Assembly (NCBI GenBank): GCA_964412455.1
Contig: CAYPOT010000001.1
Span: 1 to 64,000 of the forward strand
Length of the DNA: 64,000 bases
Reading direction: 5' to 3'
DNA from: JAAXXJ01 sp964412455
GTDB taxonomy: Bacteria > Nitrospirota > UBA9217
Shown here piece after piece: positions 8,757 through 15,634 of this stretch (position 1 is the stretch's first letter; each line of letters starts with the position of its first letter). Below the pieces are notes generated by a model. That model was not told the origin of the DNA, did no database searches, and saw nothing but the letters and a program-made list of their open reading frames with translations. Made by a program: the position numbers and the translations under genes.

Positions 8757-9441
8757 TCCCGATGAGATCATCTTCTGGCAACAGGGGCCTTTCAAGCTCA
8801 ACGCCACCATTGTGTTCACCTGGGGACTGATGCTCGTGCTGGCCGTCGGTTCAAAACTCATCACGCGAAAACTTTCCACGGGTCTGGCGCGTTCCCACTG
8901 GCAGAACCTTCTGGAGATCGTCGTCACGGGCATCGAGAAACAAATTGAAGAGGTAGGCTTGAGTCAGCCGAATAAATATCTCGGCTTTCTGGGCACGCTC
9001 TTCCTGTTCGTCGCCGCAGCCAGCATCTCCACCGTCGTTCCCGGATACGAGCCGCCGACGGGCTCGCTCTCGACCACGGTTGCGCTCGCGCTGTGCGTGT
9101 TTGTGGCCGTGCCGTTCTTCGGCATCGAGGAACAAGGGGTGGGAAACTACCTTAAATCCTATGTGAAGCCGACGTTCATCATGCTGCCCTTTAACATCAT
9201 CAGCGAACTTTCGCGGACACTAGCGTTGGCCGTCCGATTGTTCGGCAACATGATGAGCGGGGCGATGATCATCGCTATCCTGGTCACTATTACGCCCTTC
9301 ATCTTCCCGGTCATCATGACGCTGCTTGGCCTGCTCACCGGCATGGTGCAGGCCTACATCTTCTTTATCCTGGCCACGGTTTACATCGCGGCAGCCACGC
9401 GCGTCCGTAAGCCAAAGCCCGGACCCGAGGTAAAACTGTGA
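8746..9441 (+). CDS. atpB: N-type ATPase Fo a subunit
   Basis: Membrane stator subunit that forms the ion half-channels against the c-ring. The essential arginine is in LALAVRLFGNMMSGAMIIAI. The last helix pair (TPFIFPVIMTLLGLLTGMVQAYIFFILATVYIAAATR) matches the family. At 231 residues it is of normal length. ATG 8746 is chosen because AGGAGG lies nine bases upstream. The longer frame from 8695 has no such site and only adds a shadow of atpR. Confidence 0.96.
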   Translation: MRLSPDEIIFWQQGPFKLNATIVFTWGLMLVLAVGSKLITRKLSTGLARSHWQNLLEIVVTGIEKQIEEVGLSQPNKYLGFLGTLFLFVAAASISTVVPGYEPPTGSLSTTVALALCVFVAVPFFGIEEQGVGNYLKSYVKPTFIMLPFNIISELSRTLALAVRLFGNMMSGAMIIAILVTITPFIFPVIMTLLGLLTGMVQAYIFFILATVYIAAATRVRKPKPGPEVKL

Positions 9442-9475
9442 AGCATAATCTACAGCAACAACAAAAGGAGACACT

Positions 9476-9757
9476 ATGGATAGCATGACTATTATCGCGG
9501 TAGCATCAATTGTCACCGCCGGCATTACCACCGGCTTCGGCACCATGGCCCCGGCGTTGGGCGAGGGGAGGGCGGTCGCGACGGCGCTCTCTTCTCTGGC
9601 CCAGCAGCCTGATGCCTCAGCCACCATCACCCGGACCTTGTTCGTGGGCCTGGCGATGATCGAGTCCACGGCCATTTACTGCTTCGTGGTCTCGATGATC
9701 CTCATCTTCGCCAACCCGTTCTGGAACCACGTCATTGCCCAGGGCGCGGGAAAGTAA
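9476..9757 (+). CDS. atpE: N-type ATPase Fo c subunit (rotor ring)
   Basis: A 93-residue hairpin of two membrane helices that forms the rotor ring. Helix 2 contains the ion-carrying glutamate in AMIESTAIYCFVV. The ESTxxY pattern is the one associated with Na+ coordination in c subunits. Helix 1 has PALGEGRAVATAL, where classical Na+ rings have a glutamine, so there is a second acidic residue at the site, as in other N-type rings. AAAGGAGA lies before ATG 9476. Ion choice (Na+ or H+) cannot be fixed from sequence: N-type rings were predicted to bind Na+, yet at least one has been reported to be proton-specific. Confidence 0.96.
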   Translation: MDSMTIIAVASIVTAGITTGFGTMAPALGEGRAVATALSSLAQQPDASATITRTLFVGLAMIESTAIYCFVVSMILIFANPFWNHVIAQGAGK

Positions 9758-9761
9758 GCCT

Positions 9762-10580
9762 ATGTTGATCGATTGGTTCACCATCGTTGCGCAGGCACTC
9801 AACTTTCTCATCCTGGTGTGGTTGTTGAAGCGCTTCCTGTACAAACCCATCCTCCACGCCATCGACGAGCGGGAGAAGAGGATCGCCGCGGAACTCGCGA
9901 ACGCCGACAAGAATAAGGCCGAAGCCCAAAAGGAGCGCGACGAGTTTCAGCATAAGAACGAGGAGTTCGACCGGGAACGTGCCGCGCTGTTGAGCAAGGC
10001 GACGGACGAGGCGCAGGACGAACGTCAGCGGCTCCTCGATGAAGCGCGGAAGGCCGCCGCGGCCTTGGCTGCCAAACGGATGGAAACGCTGAGAAAGAGC
10101 GAACAGAACTTATATCAGGAAATCAGCCGCCGGACACAACAGGAAGTATTCGCCATCGCGCGAAAGGCGTTGACGGATCTCGCCGGGAAGAGTCTGGAAG
10201 AACGCCTGGGCGAGGTGTTCACCCGCCGCTTGCGGGAGATGGACAGCCAGGCGAAAGCAAGCCTCGCCGAGGCCCTTAAGAAAGCGTCGGAACCCGCGCT
10301 CGTGCGCAGCGCTTTTGACCTGCCCGCGGAGCAACGCGCGGCGATACAAAAAGCGCTCAACGAAACGTTCTCGGCCAAGATCCATATCCGGTTCGAAACC
10401 GCGCCGGACCTGATCAGCGGCATTGAACTAAGCACGAATGGACAAAAGGTGGCGTGGAGCATCGCGGATTACCTGTCGTCACTGGAAGAAGGCGTCACTG
10501 AACTTCTGAAAGAGAAGGACAAACCTGAAACCAAAGCCGGGCCTGAACCTGAAGAACTGAAACCCGAAACGGAGAACTAA
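9762..10580 (+). CDS. atpF: N-type ATPase b subunit with delta-like C-terminal domain
   Basis: Residues ~1-30 form the membrane anchor (LIDWFTIVAQALNFLILVWLL). A long charged helix of about 120 residues follows as the peripheral stalk. The C-terminal part (~residues 160-250) resembles the delta/OSCP subunit, including LISGIELSTNGQKVAWSI, which parallels the delta ending LIGGIxIxxGDxxxDxSI. The operon has no separate delta gene, so this fusion supplies that function. At 272 residues it is much longer than an ordinary b subunit, as expected for N-ATPases. The last ~20 residues contain one octapeptide unit (KPETKAGP at 10521-10544). The stop overlaps the atpA start (TAATG). Confidence 0.94.
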   Translation: MLIDWFTIVAQALNFLILVWLLKRFLYKPILHAIDEREKRIAAELANADKNKAEAQKERDEFQHKNEEFDRERAALLSKATDEAQDERQRLLDEARKAAAALAAKRMETLRKSEQNLYQEISRRTQQEVFAIARKALTDLAGKSLEERLGEVFTRRLREMDSQAKASLAEALKKASEPALVRSAFDLPAEQRAAIQKALNETFSAKIHIRFETAPDLISGIELSTNGQKVAWSIADYLSSLEEGVTELLKEKDKPETKAGPEPEELKPETEN

Positions 10581-12250
10581 TGAACAGTGCGCCGGAAAGC
10601 CTCCAGAACATTTTCGACAGCGCGTTTGACGGCATAAGCCGGGTGCGGGAAGCATTCACGCCGCAATTGTTGCCACGAGAGGTGGGGACGATCACCAGTG
10701 TCGCCACCGGCATCGCGAAGGTGTCGGGTCTTCCCAACGTGGGCTTTGATGAATTGGTGACGTTTCCGGGCGAGGTGCCCGGCATTGCGTTCAACGTGGA
10801 CGCGGAAGAGATCGGCGTCGTTCTGCTCGGCGAATACTGGCATCTCCACGCGGGAGATGAGGTACGTCGCACGGGCCGGGTCATGGACGTGGCTGTGGGC
10901 GAGGGATTGCTGGGGCGCGTCATCGACCCGCTCGGCCGGCCGCTCGATGGCGACGGGCCGGTGGCCGCAGGCCCGCGCCTGCCGATCGAACGCCCCGCCC
11001 CACCCATCATGGACCGCGCGCCCGTAACAGCGCCTCTCCAGACCGGCATCAAAGTCATCGATGCGCTCATTCCCGTCGGGCGCGGTCAGCGCGAGTTGAT
11101 CCTCGGCGACCGCCAGACGGGCAAAACCGCCATTGCGATCGACACCATCCTCAACCAGCGGGGCCGGAATGTCCTGTGCGTTTATTGCGCCATCGGTCAG
11201 CGCGCGTCCGCCGTGGCGAAGGCCGTGGCAACCTTGCGGGAAAAGGGGGCGATGGATTATACCGTCCTCGTCGTGACCGAGGGCAACGACCCGCCGGGTC
11301 TCGCGTACATCGCTCCGTACGCCGCGACCAGCATCGCGGAGTATTTCATGGAAGCGGGCCGGGATGTGCTGATCGTTTACGACGACCTCACCCATCACGC
11401 TCGCGCCTACCGCGAACTCTCTCTCTTGCTGCGCCGTCCGCCCGGCCGCGAAGCGTTTCCCGGTGACATATTTTATATCCACTCGAGGCTGCTGGAACGA
11501 GCCACGCACTTGCGTAAGGAACTCGGCGGCGGCTCCCTCACCGCGCTGCCCATTATCGAAACCGAAGCGCAGAACATTTCCGCCTATATCCCGACCAACT
11601 TGATCTCCATCACGGATGGGCAGATCTACCTCTCGCCGACGCTGTTCGAATTGGGCGTGCTGCCCGCGGTCGATGTCGGTAAATCCGTTTCGCGCGTGGG
11701 CGGCAAGGCGCAGCGGTCGGCCTACCGCGCGGTGGCGGGAGACCTCAAGCTCGCCTACGCGCAGTTTGAGGAACTCGAGACCTTTGCCCGGTTCGGCGCA
11801 CGCCTGGATGAAGACACCCGCAGGATCATCGAGCATGGACAACGGATCCGCGCCTGTCTCAAACAGCAGGAATCCGCCGCCGTGTCCGTGCCCGCGCAGA
11901 TCGCCATCCTGCTGGCGTTGACCGCGGAACTCTTCGACAACGTGCCGCTTGACCGGATGGCGGACGCCGAGCGCGCCGTGCATGAGGCGGCGGCGGATAT
12001 CCCGGACGAAGTACGCGGGCGCCTGGATAGCTCCGAAAAATTGAGCGACGAGGATCGTGAAACGATCATCCAGATCGCCCGCAAAGCGCTCGAGGCGTTC
12101 CTGGCCGAACCGGACTCCAGGTCCGAGCCGGAACAAGGGCCCGAAGAGCGGCACAAACCTGAAGCGAAAGCCGGGTTCAAATCCGGAACAACGCCGGATG
12201 AGACCAGGGCTGATCCCCAAACCAATGCTTCACCAAAGGAGAAGTCATGA
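10580..12250 (+). CDS. atpA: N-type ATPase F1 alpha subunit with extra C-terminal tail
   Basis: Non-catalytic nucleotide-binding subunit of the F1 head. Walker A GDRQTGKTAIAIDT is present, as is the alpha signature region SISDGQ-like ITDGQIYLSPTLFELG and PAVDVGKSVSRVGGKAQ. The family part ends near residue 510. About 45 further residues are a low-complexity Glu/Lys/Pro tail that contains one octapeptide unit (KPEAKAGF, 12155-12178). Such a tail is not usual for alpha. The stop overlaps the start of the baeRF3-like gene (ATGA). Confidence 0.97.
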   Translation: MNSAPESLQNIFDSAFDGISRVREAFTPQLLPREVGTITSVATGIAKVSGLPNVGFDELVTFPGEVPGIAFNVDAEEIGVVLLGEYWHLHAGDEVRRTGRVMDVAVGEGLLGRVIDPLGRPLDGDGPVAAGPRLPIERPAPPIMDRAPVTAPLQTGIKVIDALIPVGRGQRELILGDRQTGKTAIAIDTILNQRGRNVLCVYCAIGQRASAVAKAVATLREKGAMDYTVLVVTEGNDPPGLAYIAPYAATSIAEYFMEAGRDVLIVYDDLTHHARAYRELSLLLRRPPGREAFPGDIFYIHSRLLERATHLRKELGGGSLTALPIIETEAQNISAYIPTNLISITDGQIYLSPTLFELGVLPAVDVGKSVSRVGGKAQRSAYRAVAGDLKLAYAQFEELETFARFGARLDEDTRRIIEHGQRIRACLKQQESAAVSVPAQIAILLALTAELFDNVPLDRMADAERAVHEAAADIPDEVRGRLDSSEKLSDEDRETIIQIARKALEAFLAEPDSRSEPEQGPEERHKPEAKAGFKSGTTPDETRADPQTNASPKEKS

Positions 12251-13401
12251 TAAATTTGCTTACCATCGAATCGCCGGCAGAGTTGGCAGCGGCTCTTCAG
12301 CCGCCGTGTCTCTCGCTGTACCAGCCGACCCATCGGCGCAGTCCCGAGAATCAGCAGGACCCGATCCGGTTTCGCAATCTGGTAAAGGAGCTGGAGTCAT
12401 CACTTCGGCAGAAGTATCCGAAAGTCGAGACCCGGCTCCTGTTGGAACCGTTTGAAGCCCTCGCCCGCGATCATGTCTTCTGGACCCACACGCTGGATGG
12501 CCTGGCCGTGCTGGGCGGGCCGGGGCTGTTTCGCGTGTTCCGGCTGCAACGGCCGGTCGCCGAATTGGTCGTCGTGGCCGACAGCTTTCACACCAAGCCC
12601 CTGCGACGCTTTCTGCAATCAGTCGATCGCTATCAGGTCCTGGGATTAAGCCTTCGCCGGATCCAGCTTTTCGAGGGGAACCGCGACGCGCTCGACGAGA
12701 TCGATCCGGCGCCGGGCGTCCCGCGGACGATGACCGAGGCGCTGGGCGATGAACTGACCGATTCGCATTCGACCGTCGCCTCCTACGGCGGCGTCGGCGT
12801 GGACAGCATGGCCATGCACCACGGCCACGGCGGGAAGAAGGATCAGGCAAACAACGACGCGGAGCGGTTTTTTCGCGCCATCGACCGCGCGGTACTCGAG
12901 CGCCATTCCCGGCCCTCGGGCCTGCCGCTGATCCTGGCGGCGCTGCCGGAGCACCATCATCTTTTCCGTCAAGTCAGCCATAACCCGTTTCTGATAGCTG
13001 ATGGCCTCACGATCAATCCCGATACCCTGCCGATCGATGAACTTCGGGAACGCGCCTGGCAAGTCGTCGAGCCGCAGTATCAAGCGCAAATGGCGACACT
13101 GGCCGACGAGTTCGCAGTTGCGAAATCCAAGGGGCTTGGCAGTGACGACCTGGCGGAGGTTGCCCGGGAGGCGGCCACCGGGCGGGTAGCCACGCTGCTG
13201 ATCGAGGCCGACCGCCAGATAGCCGGCCGGCTCGACGACGAGACGGGTCGGATCGAACACGCTGATCTGAGCCACTTGCAGGTCGATGACCTGCTCGACG
13301 ATCTGGGCGAGTTGGTAGTGAAGATGGGCGGCCGGGTCCTGGTCATTCCGGCCGAGCGGATGCCGGGACGGACGGGACTGGCCGCCAGCTACCGGTATTA
13401 A
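12247..13401 (+). CDS. baeRF3-like protein (bacterial eRF1/release-factor homologue) inside the ATPase operon
   Basis: A 384-residue soluble protein resembling the bacterial archaeo-eukaryotic release-factor family (baeRF family 3). Recognisable parts are the N-terminal LSLYQPTHRRSPENQQDPIRFRNLVKELE, the central ADSFHTKPLRRFLQ, the His/Gly-rich loop SMAMHHGHGGKKDQ followed by AERFFRAIDRAV, and a C-terminal region like the third eRF1 domain (GRVATLLIEADR...DDLLDDLGELVVKMGGRVLVIPAERM). The family is predicted to act on stalled ribosomes or peptidyl-tRNA, but its biochemistry is not established. The start overlaps the atpA stop by four bases, so the gene is translationally coupled to the ATPase. 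Confidence 0.85.
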   Translation: MINLLTIESPAELAAALQPPCLSLYQPTHRRSPENQQDPIRFRNLVKELESSLRQKYPKVETRLLLEPFEALARDHVFWTHTLDGLAVLGGPGLFRVFRLQRPVAELVVVADSFHTKPLRRFLQSVDRYQVLGLSLRRIQLFEGNRDALDEIDPAPGVPRTMTEALGDELTDSHSTVASYGGVGVDSMAMHHGHGGKKDQANNDAERFFRAIDRAVLERHSRPSGLPLILAALPEHHHLFRQVSHNPFLIADGLTINPDTLPIDELRERAWQVVEPQYQAQMATLADEFAVAKSKGLGSDDLAEVAREAATGRVATLLIEADRQIAGRLDDETGRIEHADLSHLQVDDLLDDLGELVVKMGGRVLVIPAERMPGRTGLAASYRY

Positions 13402-13423
13402 ACAATCACAAAAGGAAAGCGCC

Positions 13424-13801
13424 ATGCAAATCCAGGTAAATACCGACCGTAACATCAAAGAGCACGAGGCGCCGGCCGCTCAGGTAAGCGGCGCAGTGGA
13501 AAGCGCCCTGAGTCGATTCAGCGATCACATAACGCGAGTGGAGGTCCACCTGGGCGACGAGAACAGCGACAAGAAGGCCGGCCATGACAGCATGCGTTGC
13601 ATGATGGAAGCCCGCCTCGAGGGCCGCCGACCCGTCGCGGTCACGCACCAGGCAGCGACCCTGGACCTGGCCGTCAACGGCGCCGCGGACAAGCTGACCG
13701 GATTGATCGAGCGCACGCTCGGGCGGCTGCGAGAGCAACAGAGTGACCGAACAGACCCTGATCCGTCCGCACTTGAACCGGAACTCGAGGAGGATTCATG
13801 A
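13424..13801 (+). CDS. HPF/RaiA-family ribosome hibernation factor
   Basis: A 125-residue protein of the HPF/RaiA (sigma-54 modulation/YfiA) fold, starting MQIQVNTDRNIKEHE with the usual beta-alpha-beta layout (VESALSRFSDHITRVEVHLGDEN..., MRCMMEARLEGRRPVAVTHQAATLDLAVNGAADKLTGLIERTLGRL). It lacks the C-terminal extension of long HPF, so it is a short form whose relatives silence ribosomes by binding in the 30S decoding region. A good AAAGGAAAG ribosome-binding site precedes ATG 13424. Its stop overlaps the atpG start (ATGA, 13798-13801). It lies immediately after the baeRF3-like gene, a second ribosome-directed factor in the ATPase operon. Confidence 0.88.
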   Translation: MQIQVNTDRNIKEHEAPAAQVSGAVESALSRFSDHITRVEVHLGDENSDKKAGHDSMRCMMEARLEGRRPVAVTHQAATLDLAVNGAADKLTGLIERTLGRLREQQSDRTDPDPSALEPELEEDS

Positions 13802-14691
13802 GCGACACCACGGCGAGTCTGCGCCGAAAGATCAACGGAGCAGGGGACCTCCAATCCGTTGTCCGTACGATGAAGGCCGTGGCCGCATCGAGCATCGGAC
13901 AATACGAGCAATCGGTGCGCGCGTTAGGGGACTACTATCGCACGGTGGAACTGGGGTTGGGCGTCTGTTTCCGGGGCGCCGGTTCTGCGGCATTGATGAC
14001 TGGAGAGGCAAAACAAATGGATGCGGGTGCGATCGGCGCGGTCGTGTTCGGTTCGGACCAGGGACTGGTGGGCCAGTTCAACGATGTGGTGGCCGATTAT
14101 GCTGTCAAGACGCTGGCGGCTCTGCCGGGGGAGCCCCGGGTCTGGGCCGTAGGCGAGCGCGTTCATGCGCGCCTGGAGGACGCGGGCCTGCCGTCGATCG
14201 GACTCTACGCCGTGCCGAACTCCGTCAAGGCCATCACCCCGCTCGTCGGGCGGATTCTCATGGAGAGCGAGGCGCGACGCGGCCGGGAGGAGATCGCGGA
14301 ACTCCACCTCTTCTACAACCGCCCCGAGAACGGGGCGGTCTATGCGCCCGTCAGTCAGCGACTGCTGCCGCTGGACGAAAGCTGGCGGCGCAGGCTGGCC
14401 AAGCTTCCCTGGCCGACGGGAAACCTGCCCGAGGTCATGAGCGGCGGCACCGTGACCTTGCGGGCGCTCATCCGCGAATATCTTTTCGTCTCGCTCTTTC
14501 GGGCGTGCGCCGAATCCCTCGCGAGCGAGAACGCGAGCCGCCTGGCGGCGATGCAACGCGCCGACAAAAATATCGTCGAATTGCTGGAGGATCTCAACGG
14601 AAAATTCCATCGTTTGCGCCAGAGCGGCATCGACGAGGAACTGTTCGACGTCATTTCCGGCTTCGAAGCGCTGAGCGCGGAGAAGAAATAA
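13798..14691 (+). CDS. atpG: N-type ATPase F1 gamma subunit
   Basis: Central rotating shaft. The N-terminal helix SLRRKINGAGDLQSVVRTMKAVAASSIGQYE and the C-terminal helix ending with ASRLAAMQRADKNIVELLEDLNGKFHRLRQSGIDEELFDVISGFEAL match the family in the usual places. The last motif corresponds to the usual R-x-x-x-I-T-x-E-L-x-E-I-x-x-G. Length 297 is normal. It is separated from atpA by two unrelated genes, yet the coupling ATGA overlap with the hibernation factor keeps it in the same message. No terminator hairpin was seen directly behind it. Confidence 0.94.
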   Translation: MSDTTASLRRKINGAGDLQSVVRTMKAVAASSIGQYEQSVRALGDYYRTVELGLGVCFRGAGSAALMTGEAKQMDAGAIGAVVFGSDQGLVGQFNDVVADYAVKTLAALPGEPRVWAVGERVHARLEDAGLPSIGLYAVPNSVKAITPLVGRILMESEARRGREEIAELHLFYNRPENGAVYAPVSQRLLPLDESWRRRLAKLPWPTGNLPEVMSGGTVTLRALIREYLFVSLFRACAESLASENASRLAAMQRADKNIVELLEDLNGKFHRLRQSGIDEELFDVISGFEALSAEKK

Positions 14692-15222
14692 TGTGGATTG
14701 CCTGAGCGCATGACCGTGCGTTTCGTTGATACAGTACAGTAAGGAAACCAATACGCCACGAAGGAGGACGAGGAAGATGAAAAGACCACTGGTGTTTTAG
14801 CGGTTATGTTTGTTTTGAGTACCAGGCATTTGCCCAGATGGGCGCCGGTCAAGGTGGTGGCATGATGGACCATGGCTGGGGGTGGGGCATGGGCTAGGGA
14901 GGGGGCCTCGTGATCATTTTCGTGATCCTCGTTGTTGCGGGTGTGGTGTATATGATGAAGCGAAAGTAGAATAAGATCTGTATCGTGTTCGGGCTATCTA
15001 GCGCCCTTGCTTCGATCAGGCAGGACAAGGTTATGGCAATCCGGCTATCGGGATGGGTGCTGGAGCAAAGAGAGAGGCCGGAAGGTAGGTGAATTCTGTG
15101 GAGTGGGCGCATACCCCGCAGCTTGCTGCAGGGAGCTTCAATAGCGAATTGCGAGAAAAGTTTTTTGCAAGAAAGGTCGCATCGGCGGTGCAAACAATAA
15201 AAATAATACAGGGCGGAATACA
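14692..15222. other. Gene-poor stretch holding one arm of a dispersed duplication
   Basis: After atpG there is no intact gene for about 530 bases. The stretch contains the decayed small gene (14776-14970) and then duplicated non-coding sequence that pairs with 20470-20595 (shared blocks such as AAGATCTGTATCG and GGCCGGAAGG/AAGCCGGAAGG). The remainder up to 15222 shows no other recognisable element. Confidence 0.6.
14776..14970 (+). pseudogene. Decayed copy of the small Gly-rich membrane protein gene at 20230
   Basis: This stretch aligns base by base with 20278-20469. It begins with a good GAGGAAG ribosome-binding site and ATGAAAAGA, but has an early TAG, a two-base length difference near the start that shifts the frame, and a TAG in place of the Tyr codon after GMG. 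In the intact frame it would read GGMMDHGWGWGMG then VIFVILVVAGVVYMMKRK. The similarity continues about 120 bases beyond the stop (to ~15095), matching 20470-20595. Confidence 0.8.
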
Positions 15223-15450
15223 ATGAAAAAGATAGTAGCAATAAGCCTGGTAGTCCTGATGTTGACGGCAACCTATTGCTTTGCCCAGACGGACAGCGGC
15301 ATGAAGGGGCCAGCAAACGGGGGAGAGGGATCATCCGTGTGTGAAGATGGACGAAGGGATGATGAAACAAAATGCTCCATTCCACGGCTGACAGCCGGAG
15401 GGATGGACGACGCTTTTTTTATTGCGAGAGCCCTTAATGTGATAAAATAA
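15223..15450 (+). CDS. Small secreted protein candidate, possibly frameshifted
   Basis: ATG 15223 opens a 75-residue frame with a textbook signal peptide (MKKIVAISLVVLMLTATYCFAQTDSG). Downstream, the protein in this frame looks unnatural. In another frame the stretch 15347-15391 reads KMDEGMMKQNAPFHG followed by a stop, which resembles a Met-rich small exported protein. A frameshift between ~15300 and 15345 is therefore likely. Function unknown. The neighbourhood contains related small exported Gly/Met-rich genes. Confidence 0.4.
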   Translation: MKKIVAISLVVLMLTATYCFAQTDSGMKGPANGGEGSSVCEDGRRDDETKCSIPRLTAGGMDDAFFIARALNVIK

Positions 15451-15515
15451 CGCATCTTCAATTGTATAGCGAAAGATACGACGGTCTCATAAGAAGTCCA
15501 GAACAGCTTTCTGTA

Positions 15516-15595
15516 CGTCATTCCCGTGGAAACGGGGATCCAGTCTTGTTTAAAGTATTTTGGGGCACTGGATACCCGCTTGCGCGGGTATGACG
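15516..15595. repeat. REP-like palindromic intergenic repeat
   Basis: The ends are inverted: CGTCATTCCCGTGG...GGATCCAG on the left and CTGGATACCCGC...GGGTATGACG on the right. This is the widespread repeat whose spurious translation reads PACAGMT. It sits directly upstream of the CheB-CheR gene and artificially extends that reading frame. Probably a dispersed REP/MITE-type element. Confidence 0.75.
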
Positions 15596-15634
15596 ACTTT
15601 GGTGGGCGCATTATCAATGCGAGCGGGAGGGAAG

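Noticed and set aside
10577..12220. Long open frame (547 codons) antisense to atpA
   Set aside because: It is a shadow of the GC-biased third codon positions of atpA; the composition (Arg/His/Gly-rich) is unlike a protein and no domain is seen. The same holds for antisense frames over atpD, the CheB-CheR gene, dnaE, dinB and manC.
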